Part shown: positions 49,871 to 58,703 of the stretch, piece after piece
Layout of the letters: each line of letters begins with the position of its first letter
Numbering within the stretch: the stretch's first letter is position 1
Assembly (NCBI GenBank): GCA_905193155.1
Contig: CAJJNQ010000008.1
Coordinates: forward strand, 1-64,000
Length of the DNA stretch: 64,000 nt
Reading direction: 5' to 3'
DNA from: an uncultured Christensenella sp.
GTDB taxonomy: Bacteria > Bacillota > Clostridia > Christensenellales > UBA1750
Notes under the pieces: generated by a model
The model's input: the letters and a program-made list of their open reading frames with translations, nothing else
Told to the model about the DNA's origin: nothing
The model's database searches: none
Translations under genes and position numbers: made by a program

Positions 49871-50554
49871 ATGGCAGAGAAAGTCAAGAAATATGTGCCT
49901 GAATACAGAGGCCAACTTCGGGATCATTGTATTGAAATTCCACGTTGCATCACACAGGCAAGCGGAATTCGAATCTTTGGAAGGAGGATCAAGTCTCTGG
50001 TATTTACTACCGATATTGCAATCATTCGCAACATCAACGCAGATGCAGTCATCGCAGTATATCCCTTTACTCCGCAGCCGGCCATTACACATGCCATTTT
50101 GACGGGAGCGGATATGCCTGTTTTTTCCGGCGTCGGCGGAGGGATTACCAGTGGAGCGCGCGTTGTCAGCCTTGCAATGGATGCAGAAGCATTGGGCGCG
50201 ACAGGGGTAGTGGTCAATGCGCCGACATCGAATGATTCCATTCGCCGGCTCAAGGAAGTGATTGATATTCCTGTTGTGGTAACCGTTGCGCGGATGGATA
50301 CGGACATTGCTGCTCGATTGGAAGCGGGAGCAGATATATTAAATGTATCGTCAGCGCAGAACACGCCGGAGCTGGTCACCCGAATTCGAAGAGACTTTCC
50401 CAAAGTCCCGATTATTGCAACCGGAGGACCGACGGAGGAGAGCATCCGCCAAACCATTGCGGCGGGTGCCAATGCGATTACCTATACTCCGCCAACCTGC
50501 GCCGAACTGTTTAAGGAGCTGATGATTCGATATCGTGGAGAAAATAAGTTATAA
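49871..50554 (+). CDS. TIM-barrel protein, putative hydrolase
   Basis: The 227-aa protein looks like a (beta/alpha)8 barrel: repeated strand-helix units ending with phosphate-binding-type loops (IIATGGPTEESIRQTIAAGANAITYTPP). Similar proteins in Clostridia are listed only as hydrolase. It keeps a strongly conserved block FTTDIAIIRNINADAVIAVYPFTPQP. The resemblance to HisA/ThiG-like barrels suggests a phosphorylated ligand, but no reaction is known to me. AGGAGGAG precedes ATG 49871. Confidence 0.7.
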   Translation: MAEKVKKYVPEYRGQLRDHCIEIPRCITQASGIRIFGRRIKSLVFTTDIAIIRNINADAVIAVYPFTPQPAITHAILTGADMPVFSGVGGGITSGARVVSLAMDAEALGATGVVVNAPTSNDSIRRLKEVIDIPVVVTVARMDTDIAARLEAGADILNVSSAQNTPELVTRIRRDFPKVPIIATGGPTEESIRQTIAAGANAITYTPPTCAELFKELMIRYRGENKL

Positions 50555-50586
50555 AAATATAATTAAGATAATTTGTAGAAAATATT

Positions 50587-50615
50587 TTGCCAAAGGGGTT
50601 TTCAATACTGATAAA
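50587..50615 (+). promoter_or_regulatory. Possible promoter of the EF-G-like gene
   Basis: TTGCCA (50587-50592) and GATAAA (50610-50615) have a 17-base spacer. A second candidate -10 (TTAAAAT, near 50630) lies just downstream in the AT-rich leader. Confidence 0.4.
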
Positions 50616-50674
50616 GTATGTTAAAATAACGTTATAGAGTTCTTTGCATTACACAAAAGGAGGACCAACTAAAA

Positions 50675-52756
50675 ATGAAAGATTATCAAACCCAGAATAT
50701 TCGCAATATAGCGATTGTTGGGCATGGCGGCGAAGGCAAGACGACTCTGACCGAAGCGCTGCTGTGGACAACGGGTGCGATTGACCGCATGGGCCGCGTC
50801 GAAGACGGCAACACGGTCTCTGACTACGATACCGAAGAAATTCGCCGTCAGTTCTCGATCAGCACCTCCGTCGCTCCCGTGGAATGGAAGGACAAAAAGA
50901 TCAATTTTATCGATATTCCCGGTTATTTCGACTTTATCGGCGAAATGATGGGCCCCTTGCGCATCGTGGATGCGGCGCTGATCGTGGTCGGCGCTGTGAA
51001 CGGCCTGAACGTAGGCGCGGAAAAGGCCATGGCCTATACCAGTAAGCACTCTATCCCGCGCGCGATCTTCGTCAACTCCATGGATCGTGAAAACGCAGAT
51101 TATGACAAGGTCATCCAGCAGCTGGGAGAAAAGTATCAGACTGCGATCTGCCCGGTTATGTTGCCCATCTATGAGAACGACGCGTTCATCGGCTTCTCTT
51201 CGCTGGTGACGGGCAAGTCCTATCGTTATCTGGACAAATTCTCCAAGGAAGTGGAAACGACGCCCGAGATGCGGGAGCGCATTGAAGCGGTTTGGGAGCA
51301 GGTGACGGAAGCCGCTGCCTCTGCCGACGACGAGCTGATGGAGAAATACTTCGAGACCGGTGAGCTGACCGACGAGGAGAAGTTCCGCGGTCTGCGCAAG
51401 GGCATCGCCGCCGCGACCATCACCCCGGTGTTCTGCGGCGCGGCTCTCCCCGCGCTGGGTATCGATAATCTGCTCAACTTCATCGTGACCCTGATGCCCT
51501 CGCCCGATGAAAAGGCATTCCCCAAGCGCGGCACCAACCCCAAGACCAACGAGCCTGCCGAGCGCGTTTGCAGCGTGGACGAGCCGTTCTCCGCGCAGGT
51601 CTTTAAGACCTTGGCCGACCCCTTCGTCGGAAAGATTTCCCTGATTAAAGTCATTTCCGGCGTGCTGACGCCCAATACGCAGTTCAGCAACGCAAATCGC
51701 GAAAAGCTGGCGAAGGCCGGTTCCGTTTCGATCATGTGCGGCAAAAAGCTGACGCCGACCTTTAAGCTCATTGCGGGTGATATCGGCGTGCTGACCAAGC
51801 TTGTCGATACCAAGACGGGTGACACGCTTTGCGATCCCGTCCATCCCATCGTTTTCCCGTGGGTGACCTATCCCGAACCCTGCTATTCCATGGCGATTCA
51901 GGCCAAGAAGAAGGGCGAAGAGGACAAGATCATGCAGGGCTTGCAACGCCTTGCCGAAGAAGATCCGTCTTTCCGCATCGAAAAGCCCGTCGAGACTTCG
52001 GAGACCATTCTTTCCGGTCAGGGTGAAATGCAGCTGGACGTTACGGTCAAGAAGCTTGCTTCCAAGTTCGGCGTGGAGTCTGTGCTGGTTGATCCCAAGA
52101 TTCCTTACCGCGAGACCATCCGCAAGTCCATTGACGCGGAAGGCCGTCATAAGAAGCAGACCGGTGGACACGGTCAGTTTGGTCACTGCAAGATCCTCTT
52201 CGAGCCGATCTACGACAGCGATACCGATTTCGAGTTTGTCGATAACGTGGTCGGCGGCGTTGTCCCGCGCGCGTTCATTCCCGCAGTTGAAAAGGGTCTG
52301 CGCGAAAACATCGTCAAGGGCGTCATTGCGGGCTACCCGCTGGTGCACATCCGTGCGACTCTGCACGATGGTTCCTACCACCCGGTCGATTCCTCCGAAA
52401 TGGCCTTCAAGACGGCTGCCCGTCTGGCGCTGAAGAAGTGCGTGGACGCCGATCCTGTGCTGCTTGAGCCGATCTATTCGCTGGATATCACCGTGCCGGA
52501 TGAATACATGGGCGATATCATTGGCGATATGAACCGCCGCCGCGGCCGCATTCTGGGCATGAATCCCGTTGAGGACGGTCAGGAAGTCGTGGTCGAGGTT
52601 CCCCTGTCCGAAATCTTCAAGTATGCAACCGACCTGCGCGCCATGACGCAGGGCCGCGGCTCCTTCAAGAAGACTTTCGTCCGCTATGAAGAAGTTCCCG
52701 CCAACGTTGCGCAGAAGATCATCGCCGCAGCAAACCTGCCGGACGACGACGAATAA
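50675..52756 (+). CDS. EF-G-like translation-factor GTPase
   Basis: The 693-aa protein has all five EF-G domains, but the G domain is altered. The P-loop reads GHGGEGKT (16-23), the DxxG motif reads DIPGY with Tyr84 where EF-G has its catalytic histidine, and the guanine motif reads NSMD (134-137) instead of NKxD. Domain IV (GGHGQFGHCKI, VGGVVPRAFIPAVEKGLRE) and domain V (GDMNRRRGRILGM) are well kept. It belongs to the second EF-G-like group of Firmicutes, whose role is not settled. AGGAGG precedes the ATG; a terminator follows. Confidence 0.9.
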   Translation: MKDYQTQNIRNIAIVGHGGEGKTTLTEALLWTTGAIDRMGRVEDGNTVSDYDTEEIRRQFSISTSVAPVEWKDKKINFIDIPGYFDFIGEMMGPLRIVDAALIVVGAVNGLNVGAEKAMAYTSKHSIPRAIFVNSMDRENADYDKVIQQLGEKYQTAICPVMLPIYENDAFIGFSSLVTGKSYRYLDKFSKEVETTPEMRERIEAVWEQVTEAAASADDELMEKYFETGELTDEEKFRGLRKGIAAATITPVFCGAALPALGIDNLLNFIVTLMPSPDEKAFPKRGTNPKTNEPAERVCSVDEPFSAQVFKTLADPFVGKISLIKVISGVLTPNTQFSNANREKLAKAGSVSIMCGKKLTPTFKLIAGDIGVLTKLVDTKTGDTLCDPVHPIVFPWVTYPEPCYSMAIQAKKKGEEDKIMQGLQRLAEEDPSFRIEKPVETSETILSGQGEMQLDVTVKKLASKFGVESVLVDPKIPYRETIRKSIDAEGRHKKQTGGHGQFGHCKILFEPIYDSDTDFEFVDNVVGGVVPRAFIPAVEKGLRENIVKGVIAGYPLVHIRATLHDGSYHPVDSSEMAFKTAARLALKKCVDADPVLLEPIYSLDITVPDEYMGDIIGDMNRRRGRILGMNPVEDGQEVVVEVPLSEIFKYATDLRAMTQGRGSFKKTFVRYEEVPANVAQKIIAAANLPDDDE

Positions 52757-52771
52757 TCCCCAAAACACATT

Positions 52772-52809
52772 GCAGAGCCCTTCGGGAAACCGGAAGGCTC
52801 TGCTTTTGT
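52772..52809 (+). terminator. Terminator after the EF-G-like gene
   Basis: GCAGAGCC (52772-52779) pairs with GGCTCTGC (52795-52802), with an inner TTCGG/CCGGAA extension, followed by TTTTGTC. Confidence 0.75.
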
Positions 52810-52888
52810 CTATTGGCATAGATTTTGAGTTTGTCCCTGGGAAACAAATGTACCCGGAGCGCATACCCTTTAGCGGGGGGATGCGCAG

Positions 52889-53350
52889 ATGGATTATTTG
52901 CTGAACGATACCATAGAGTTTCTGGAAAAGATCGGCTGGCACTACCGCAGGGAGGAGAACACCAACCTGCTGGCGTTGTCTTTGTGTGGAGAGAAAGAGA
53001 CTTATCCCATGCTGATTTACGCCAAAGCGCCTTTCTGGATCTGCATCGCACAGCTGCCTTGGGAAATACCGGACCGCAATCGTCTGGAGGTGGCAGAATA
53101 TTTGCATCGCGCCAATTACGGCTTGCTGCTGGGCAGCTTTGAAATGGATTATGACGACGGCGACGTTCGTTTTCGCAGCGCCATGGTGCGGGAAAACCGG
53201 CCGATGGAAGAATCTATCCTCGATCGCTACATAAAAACGCCCGCCGCGATGCTGGATCAGTATGCGGCAGGCATTCAGGCCATTGTTCGAGATGGAGAAA
53301 TTGCACGCCATGCTTTGGAATACAGCGCGGTTCACCGGAAAGGCGTTTGA
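52889..53350 (+). CDS. YbjN-domain protein
   Basis: The 153-aa protein shows the YbjN/type III chaperone-like fold pattern: a helix, the strands YRREENTNLLALSLCGE and MLIYAKAPFWICIAQLPWEIP, a helix with LEVAEYLHRANYGLLLGSFEMDYDDGDVRFRSAM, and a final helix. Such domains often serve as chaperone-like modules; its partner is unknown. It overlaps the convergent permease gene by 19 bases at the 3' end. Confidence 0.75.
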   Translation: MDYLLNDTIEFLEKIGWHYRREENTNLLALSLCGEKETYPMLIYAKAPFWICIAQLPWEIPDRNRLEVAEYLHRANYGLLLGSFEMDYDDGDVRFRSAMVRENRPMEESILDRYIKTPAAMLDQYAAGIQAIVRDGEIARHALEYSAVHRKGV

Positions 53351-54492
53351 GCTTCCTTTTCATCCGCATTGTCAGCGGATGTTTTTTGCTGTTCGGAACG
53401 CCGCTTGAGATCGTTGCGAACTAGATCGTAAATGGAGCTCATCAGCGGAATGCCGACAAAAATGCCGGGTATGCCCCAAAGCCCGCCGCCGATCACAACG
53501 GCCAGCAGCACCCAAAGGCTGGATAAACCGATAGAATCACCGACAACGCGCGGATAGATCAAATTACCCTCCACCTGCTGCAAAATGATGATGAAAACGA
53601 TGAATATGAACGATTGCAGCGGATTGTCCATCAAAATGATGAACGCAGAGGGGATGACGCCGATGAATGCGCCAAAGATGGGAATGACCGCCGTCACGCC
53701 CACCAGCGTGCTCACCAGCGGCGCATAGGGCAGGCTGAGAATGCTCATACCGATGAAACAGAGGATGCCTAAGATCGCTGCTTCCGTCAACTGACCGCCG
53801 AGGAACCGGCGGAATTTTTCGTTTACTAGAGTGCAGACCGGCAAAACACGCTCAGCGATCCGCGGCGCATAGGTGCGCAGCAGCTTTCGCGCGTGTTCCA
53901 ACAGCCGATCCTTGGAGATGAGAAAATAGAAGGAAAGCACCAGCGCGATAAAGGAATCCGTCACGACGGATGCGGCGGAGGTGGTGAAGTTGAAAAGATG
54001 CGGCGCCGCAGTTGAAAGCATATCCGGCAGCGCTTTAATCAGCTTGGCGTAATATTCCGGAATGTGCTCGCTGAGCTGCAAATCCGGCAGATATTCATCC
54101 ACCCACTGTACCAAATTTTCTTCGTATCCGGGCAGATTAGAGATCAGGAGCTTGATGCTGTCGCGCAGCTGCGGGTAAAGCAGCGCAACAGCCAGCGTCA
54201 GGATGGCTGCGAAAGTGAGGAAAGAGAGCACCATGCCGCAGGCACGGCAGAGCTTGTCTTTAGCAGGAACCCCGGTTTTCCGCAGCAGCTTCCCCAGCAT
54301 CCGTTCATAACCGCGCATGGGCAAATTGATGAAAAACGCAATGACCATGCCGATGATGACCGGCCGCAGCACGGAAAAAACAACGGAGAGAATGGCCAAA
54401 ACCTTGCTCCAGTTGAGCACTATGCCCAGCGTCAATCCCGCAAAGGCAATCCAGCCCATGACGCGGCGCGTTTGCGGCGTAAGCTTTTTCAT
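53332..54492 (-). CDS. AI-2E family (YtvI/PerM-type) permease
   Basis: The 386-aa protein has about eight membrane spans in the AI-2E exporter arrangement: two pairs at the N-terminus, a soluble loop, and the C-terminal core with FIGVIPSAFIILM, IILQQVEGNLIYPRVVGDSIGLSSLWVLLAVVIGGGLWGIPGIFVGIPLM. Family members export small molecules or act as Na+/H+ antiporters; the substrate here is unknown. It overlaps the TetR gene by four bases, so the regulator probably controls it. Confidence 0.9.
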   Translation of the reverse strand: MKKLTPQTRRVMGWIAFAGLTLGIVLNWSKVLAILSVVFSVLRPVIIGMVIAFFINLPMRGYERMLGKLLRKTGVPAKDKLCRACGMVLSFLTFAAILTLAVALLYPQLRDSIKLLISNLPGYEENLVQWVDEYLPDLQLSEHIPEYYAKLIKALPDMLSTAAPHLFNFTTSAASVVTDSFIALVLSFYFLISKDRLLEHARKLLRTYAPRIAERVLPVCTLVNEKFRRFLGGQLTEAAILGILCFIGMSILSLPYAPLVSTLVGVTAVIPIFGAFIGVIPSAFIILMDNPLQSFIFIVFIIILQQVEGNLIYPRVVGDSIGLSSLWVLLAVVIGGGLWGIPGIFVGIPLMSSIYDLVRNDLKRRSEQQKTSADNADEKEAQTPFR

Positions 54493-55196
54493 TGTTTCGT
54501 TCCTCCACTGCCCCGGATGTGTTTTTCATAAATCAGGCTGCAAACATCCACCATCTGCCGCATCTGGTATAGCACGATGCTGCCGTAAGGCGCACCCAAT
54601 ACCTGCTCTACCGCATATCGATAGAGTTCCAAATAGCTCAGGATCCCTGCCGTGTCCGGCGGCGCATCGCCGCGCAGTAAAAGCCCCGCAATGGAATCGG
54701 AAAAGCTGGATCCCAGCTGAAGCACCAGCATGCCCGTTCCCTCCGGATAGGGGGTGATGAATTCCTGCGCTGCAACGCCGCCTTTGACAATCTCCTCCAC
54801 CAGCGGCAGCATGAGTCCCATGCTCTTGCGCTTGAGCTTGTCCCTCATGATGAGGTTATCCTCGCGGTACGCCACACGGATCAAAAGCCCCATAAAATCC
54901 GCGTTTCCGCTCTGCCACATGCCGTATTGATCGAACATCGCATTAAACTTATCCGCCCAACTGCCGGGACAATCGTCCACTGCCCGGCGCGCCGCTGCAT
55001 AGGAGTCTTCTGCCTTGCGGTCACAAATGGCCTGAAGCAGCGCTTCTTTGCTTTCAAAATGGTGATAGAAGCCGCCCTTGGAGAGCCCCAGCGCCGTGAT
55101 GATATCGCTGACCGTAGTGCGCTCATATCCGTTTTGATAAAACATTTCTTCTGCGGCGGCAAGGATCTGTTCTCTGCGCTTTTCTCCCTTAAGCAT
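54489..55196 (-). CDS. TetR/AcrR-family regulator
   Basis: The 235-aa protein has an N-terminal helix-turn-helix (TTVSDIITALGLSKGGFYHHFESKEALL) and a ligand-binding helical domain. It starts at 55196 behind GGAGGTGAAG; the longer frame to 55256 lacks a ribosome site. It probably autoregulates and controls the permease encoded directly downstream. The ligand is unknown. Confidence 0.9.
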   Translation of the reverse strand: MLKGEKRREQILAAAEEMFYQNGYERTTVSDIITALGLSKGGFYHHFESKEALLQAICDRKAEDSYAAARRAVDDCPGSWADKFNAMFDQYGMWQSGNADFMGLLIRVAYREDNLIMRDKLKRKSMGLMLPLVEEIVKGGVAAQEFITPYPEGTGMLVLQLGSSFSDSIAGLLLRGDAPPDTAGILSYLELYRYAVEQVLGAPYGSIVLYQMRQMVDVCSLIYEKHIRGSGGTKQ

Positions 55197-55232
55197 TTCT
55201 TCACCTCCGTTGTCCCAATAAACTCTGACCTC

Positions 55233-55261
55233 ATTGTACTGTCTGCTTGTCCTCAAGTCAA
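55233..55261 (-). promoter_or_regulatory. Promoter of the tetR-permease operon
   Basis: On the minus strand TTGACT (55256-55261) and TACAAT (55233-55238) are separated by 17 bases. A loose dyad TGACCT...AAGTCA flanks it. Confidence 0.7.
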
Positions 55262-55288
55262 GAAAAAGACGGCTTGTCTTTCAGCTAC

Positions 55289-55317
55289 TTCCCAAAGGCT
55301 GGAAAGAATGCTATAAT
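55289..55317 (+). promoter_or_regulatory. Promoter of the 63-aa membrane protein gene
   Basis: A perfect TATAAT (55312-55317) lies 17 bases after a weak TTCCCA (55289-55294). Confidence 0.5.
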
Positions 55318-55370
55318 AAGGTCGCTGGGGATTTACCCGATTCCCACATCTTTAATTGGAGGATAAAACA

Positions 55371-55562
55371 ATGACCGCAATTCTGAATTGGCTGGACGCT
55401 GTGCTGTCGCCTTTTCTGCCTGCCGATATCTATACGAAGCTCGATCAGCTTTATAACGGAACCATCATCTGCCTAGGCGCAGGCATCATCCTGATGCTGC
55501 TGGCTGTGGTGTTCATGATTCTGGCTGTGCGCCGCAGTAAAAAGCACGCGGTGCAGCTTTGA
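55371..55562 (+). CDS. Small membrane protein (63 aa)
   Basis: I do not recognise this protein. It has an amphipathic N-terminus (ILNWLDAVLSPFLPADI), one strong membrane span at about 31-54 (IICLGAGIILMLLAVVFMILAV) and a basic end (RRSKKH). GGAGG precedes ATG 55371. It is followed after 34 bases by a lipid acyltransferase gene and may be co-transcribed with it. Confidence 0.7.
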   Translation: MTAILNWLDAVLSPFLPADIYTKLDQLYNGTIICLGAGIILMLLAVVFMILAVRRSKKHAVQL

Positions 55563-55596
55563 TTGTTGAGCCCGAAACGAGGAGGAGTAGAACTCC

Positions 55597-56265
55597 ATGT
55601 CGCTTTATCCCGCCTGGTTCCGAGCAATCCGAGCCCTCGTCAAGCCTTTCTTCCCGAAAATGGAGTTGCACGGTGCAGATCAGCTTCACACGCCGTGCGT
55701 CTACATTACCCGTCATCTCAATGATTACGGTCCGTTGGCGGTATATCTCTATTGTCCGTTTGAGTTTCATCTCTGGGTCTATCATGTCTTTACAGAGAAG
55801 GAGACTTGCTATAAGCAGTTTTCGGAGTACACGTTTTCTAAAAGGCACGGTATGCCGCAGGGGATTTCCAACTTTCTTGCGCGTGTGATTTGCCGCCCGG
55901 TTTCCGCCTTTCTGCATTCCCTCCGGACGATCCCGGTCTATCGCGGCATGAAATCCGTCCTCAAGACCATGGATCTATCGACCGATGTGCTGGAAAAGGG
56001 TGAAAATGTACTCATCCTGTCGGACGTGAATTATACAGCAGAGGGGCAGAGTGTAGGGGAGCTTTACACCGGCTGCCTACATCTGGGAAAGAGCTATTAC
56101 CGCAGAACCGGCAAGCGCCTGCACTTTGCATCCGTCAGCTTCAACCGCAAGCAGCACTATCTCCGCATCGGCCAATCGATCGAGTTTAACCCGGAGATAC
56201 CCTATCAGCAGGAGCGTGACCGCATCGCCGGGCTGCTTCAGCAAGACCTCTACGACGACCACTAA
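55597..56265 (+). CDS. Lysophospholipid acyltransferase-like protein
   Basis: The 222-aa protein resembles the PlsC/1-acylglycerol-3-phosphate acyltransferase family. CVYITRHLNDYGPLAVYL occupies the place of the catalytic HxxxxD motif, though only two residues separate His and Asp. FLHSLRTIPVYRG resembles the second motif, and ENVLILSDVNYTAEGQ the third. Activity is therefore uncertain. Substrate would be a membrane lysolipid. CGAGGAGG precedes the ATG. Confidence 0.65.
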   Translation: MSLYPAWFRAIRALVKPFFPKMELHGADQLHTPCVYITRHLNDYGPLAVYLYCPFEFHLWVYHVFTEKETCYKQFSEYTFSKRHGMPQGISNFLARVICRPVSAFLHSLRTIPVYRGMKSVLKTMDLSTDVLEKGENVLILSDVNYTAEGQSVGELYTGCLHLGKSYYRRTGKRLHFASVSFNRKQHYLRIGQSIEFNPEIPYQQERDRIAGLLQQDLYDDH

Positions 56266-56270
56266 CATGA

Positions 56271-56311
56271 AAACCCGCTGCACAGAAACGCTCTGTGCAG
56301 CGGGTTTTTCA
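56271..56311. terminator. Bidirectional terminator
   Basis: A 16-bp perfect stem (56271-56286 with 56292-56307) is followed by TTTTTC on the plus strand and TTTTC on the minus strand. It serves the acyltransferase gene and the convergent small gene. Confidence 0.85.
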
Positions 56312-56318
56312 GAGTCCT

Positions 56319-56525
56319 TTATTCTTTTCGCACATCTTCTTCGACGCGCTGCTGCGCTTCCCGATAGATCTTTGCCGCGCGGCACAGCAGTGCCTTGGCT
56401 TCATCAATGGCGCCCGCTTTTTCAGCGGGCAATGCGCCGCGTAAATCTTCCAACAGGTTCAATCCGCGTTCCAGCGCATCGTCTTTTTCGGGATAAAGGC
56501 CGTCATACCATTTTTTTTCCGTCAT
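56319..56525 (-). CDS. Small helical protein (68 aa)
   Basis: I do not recognise this protein. It is charged and probably all helical (ALERGLNLLEDLRGALPAEKAGAI, then CRAAKIYREAQQRVEEDV), with no membrane segment. Its ATG overlaps the stop of the cysteine desulfurase gene by four bases, so it belongs to the same transcript and may assist it. Confidence 0.7.
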   Translation of the reverse strand: MTEKKWYDGLYPEKDDALERGLNLLEDLRGALPAEKAGAIDEAKALLCRAAKIYREAQQRVEEDVRKE

Positions 56526-57637
56526 ACAACCGCTCCTTTGGCAAGGCGTTCCAACGTGTGCAGCAAGGCTTTGACGTCGCTTTCCGTATTGGAAAAGCCC
56601 AGACTGACGCGAACGGCGCCCTGCTGCATCGTGCCCAGCGTCTCATGGATCAGCGGCGCACAGTGCAGCCCGGCACGCACGCACAATCCGGATTGATCCA
56701 GTGCATCCGCAATCTCGCCGGAAGGATGCTGCCCAAGATTGAAACTGAGCGTTCCAACTCTTGAAATCGCATCCAAAGCGCCGTATACTTGAACGTGAGG
56801 GATATCGAGCAGACCGCCGATCAGCAGCTCCGTCAGCAACAGCTCCTGACCACGGATTTCGGCCCGATGATGCAGGCAAAACCGCGTGCCCTGCCCAAGG
56901 CCGGCAATCCCGGGTGTGTTCATCGTACCGCTCTCATAGCGCTCCGGCAGCTCGTCCGGCTGAAACAGCAGCTGAGAAGAAGTGCCGGTGCCGCCTTGCT
57001 TGATGGGGGTTAGGATCAAACCCGGCCGAATGTAGAGCACGCCGGTGCCCTGCGGGCCGAGCAGCCCTTTGTGCCCCGGCATGGCACAGAGATCCACACC
57101 CCACTCTTCCGGGTAGAGCGGCAGAACGCCTGCGGTCTGCGCGGCGTCCACAATCAGCCGGGCGCGGTTCATCTGGCAGAGCACTGCGATCTGCTCGATC
57201 GGCTGAATCACGCCGGTGACATTGTTGGCGTGCGGAACCACGACTAGGTCGGTGTTTCGGCGAATGGCGGACGGAATATCGGTCACGGTCTGCAAGTGAA
57301 TCTTTCCGGTTCTTGCCAGATGGTTCAGCGGCCGGAGCACGGAGTTGTGCGCATAGACCGAGGTCAGCACGTTCATGCCTTCCCGGCAGACGCCGTGAAT
57401 GGCCAGGTTAAGCATATCGGTACAGTTGCTGCCGAAGATCAGGCTTTCCGGGTCGCTGATGTGCAGAAGAGCAGCCAATGCTTCCCGCGTGTCGAGCAAT
57501 ATCCGCGCAGCGGAAAGCGAAAGCCTGTGGCCGGAACGCCCCGGATTGGCCCCGATAAAACGTTGCGTCAGCTCCACCGCTCGATAAACGCTCTCGGGCT
57601 TGGGGAAAGAGGTCGCCGCGTTATCCAGATAGATCAT
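56522..57637 (-). CDS. Cysteine desulfurase-family aminotransferase class V protein
   Basis: The 371-aa PLP enzyme starts MIYLDNAATSFPKP and has IFGSNCTDMLNLAIHG, the NVTGVIQPIEQI segment, VDAAQTAGVLP, the PLP lysine in MPGHKGLLGPQGTG and the active-site cysteine loop in CVRAGLHCAPLIHE. It belongs to the group of desulfurases found with selenium or sulfur carrier genes. A DUF3343 carrier gene is divergently encoded 91 bases away. GGGAGGAAGG precedes the ATG. Confidence 0.9.
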   Translation of the reverse strand: MIYLDNAATSFPKPESVYRAVELTQRFIGANPGRSGHRLSLSAARILLDTREALAALLHISDPESLIFGSNCTDMLNLAIHGVCREGMNVLTSVYAHNSVLRPLNHLARTGKIHLQTVTDIPSAIRRNTDLVVVPHANNVTGVIQPIEQIAVLCQMNRARLIVDAAQTAGVLPLYPEEWGVDLCAMPGHKGLLGPQGTGVLYIRPGLILTPIKQGGTGTSSQLLFQPDELPERYESGTMNTPGIAGLGQGTRFCLHHRAEIRGQELLLTELLIGGLLDIPHVQVYGALDAISRVGTLSFNLGQHPSGEIADALDQSGLCVRAGLHCAPLIHETLGTMQQGAVRVSLGFSNTESDVKALLHTLERLAKGAVV

Positions 57638-57728
57638 GTTCCTTCCTCCCGCACCTCTTAGTGGTTGTAATCGTATTCTAAATATATGGCGGCAAGCCAT
57701 GGTTTACGACAATTCGGGAGGGAATTTC

Positions 57729-58001
57729 ATGGAGAGTTACGCGCTGGCAGCGTTTCGTTCCCGACAGGCGGTGCTCCGTTTTGAGGAGGAGCTGCGCCGT
57801 GCGGGCGTCCCGACGCGCGTGGTGACAACGCCGCGCGCCGTTTCACTGGGCTGCGGGTTATCCGTGCGGTTTGACCGCATCGCTCTGCCCATTGCGCTTC
57901 AAATTTACCGGGCGCGTCCGAGCGCCGCTCGAAACCTGATCGGCTTTTATACCGCGCAGGAATTGGACGGAAAACTGATGATCCAAAGCGTTCGCTTCTG
58001 A
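57729..58001 (+). CDS. DUF3343 putative Se/S carrier protein
   Basis: The 90-aa protein matches the DUF3343 family (putative Se/S carrier-like): YALAAFRSRQAVLRFEEELRRAG, VVTTPRAVSLGCGLSVRF with the conserved cysteine, and a C-terminal strand. It may accept persulfide or selenide from the divergent cysteine desulfurase. The start is ATG 57729 behind GGGAGGG. Divergent pairing supports a joint role, but the biochemical function is inferred. Confidence 0.85.
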   Translation: MESYALAAFRSRQAVLRFEEELRRAGVPTRVVTTPRAVSLGCGLSVRFDRIALPIALQIYRARPSAARNLIGFYTAQELDGKLMIQSVRF

Positions 58002-58035
58002 TTTTATCCGTTTTACCGAAGAAAGGGGAATTTCT

Positions 58036-58662
58036 GTGACCCAGAATCAAAAAATACTTGCAGAGCTTCAGCGCCTTTATCCCGATGCAGGGCCGGAGCT
58101 GCATTTCACCAATCCGTTCGAAACGCTGGTGGCGACGATGCTGTCCGCGCAATGCACGGATAAACGCGTCAACGTTGTGACCGAAAAGCTCTTTAAGCTC
58201 TACACCTGTCCTGCGGACATCGCACGTCTTACGCCTGAGGAGCTCGAACCGCACATCCGCGAATGCGGCCTGTACCACAACAAGGCCAAGAACATCGTCG
58301 CCGCCTGCAAGGTGATTTGCGAACAATACGGCGGAGAAGTGCCGGGGAATTGGGATGCGCTGGTCAAACTGCCGGGCGTTGGCCGGAAGACTGCCAATGT
58401 CGTCTGGGCCAATGCCTTCGGCGGCGATGCCATTGCCGTGGATACGCATGTTTTCCGTGTTTCCAACCGTCTGGGACTGGCCGACGCCAACAATGTGGAA
58501 AAGACCGAATTACAGCTTCAGCAGGCCATTCCAAAATCGGATTGGTCAAAAGCGCATCACTGGCTCATCTTCCATGGCCGCAGGATTTGCTCGGCGCGCG
58601 CACCCAAATGCGAACAATGTACGCTGAAAGATCTCTGCAAAGACTATCAGAGCCGAAGCTAA
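58036..58662 (+). CDS. nth: Endonuclease III
   Basis: Nth is the bifunctional DNA glycosylase/AP lyase for oxidised pyrimidines. The 208-aa product has the helix-hairpin-helix LPGVGRKTANVV, the catalytic lysine region SAQCTDKRVN, the catalytic aspartate in VDTHVFRVSNRL, and a [4Fe-4S] set of four cysteines in CSARAPKCEQCTLKDLC. The GTG start follows AAAGGGG. Confidence 0.96.
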   Translation: MTQNQKILAELQRLYPDAGPELHFTNPFETLVATMLSAQCTDKRVNVVTEKLFKLYTCPADIARLTPEELEPHIRECGLYHNKAKNIVAACKVICEQYGGEVPGNWDALVKLPGVGRKTANVVWANAFGGDAIAVDTHVFRVSNRLGLADANNVEKTELQLQQAIPKSDWSKAHHWLIFHGRRICSARAPKCEQCTLKDLCKDYQSRS

Positions 58663-58703
58663 CGTAAAATTTTCATTTCAGGCCAAAGTTTTTGCGGATA
58701 GCA

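Noticed and set aside
50669..53335. An 888-codon open frame antisense to the EF-G-like gene
   Set aside because: It mirrors the codon pattern of a highly biased gene, is rich in His, Arg, Leu and Gly, has no ribosome site and matches no family; the sense strand is clearly coding.
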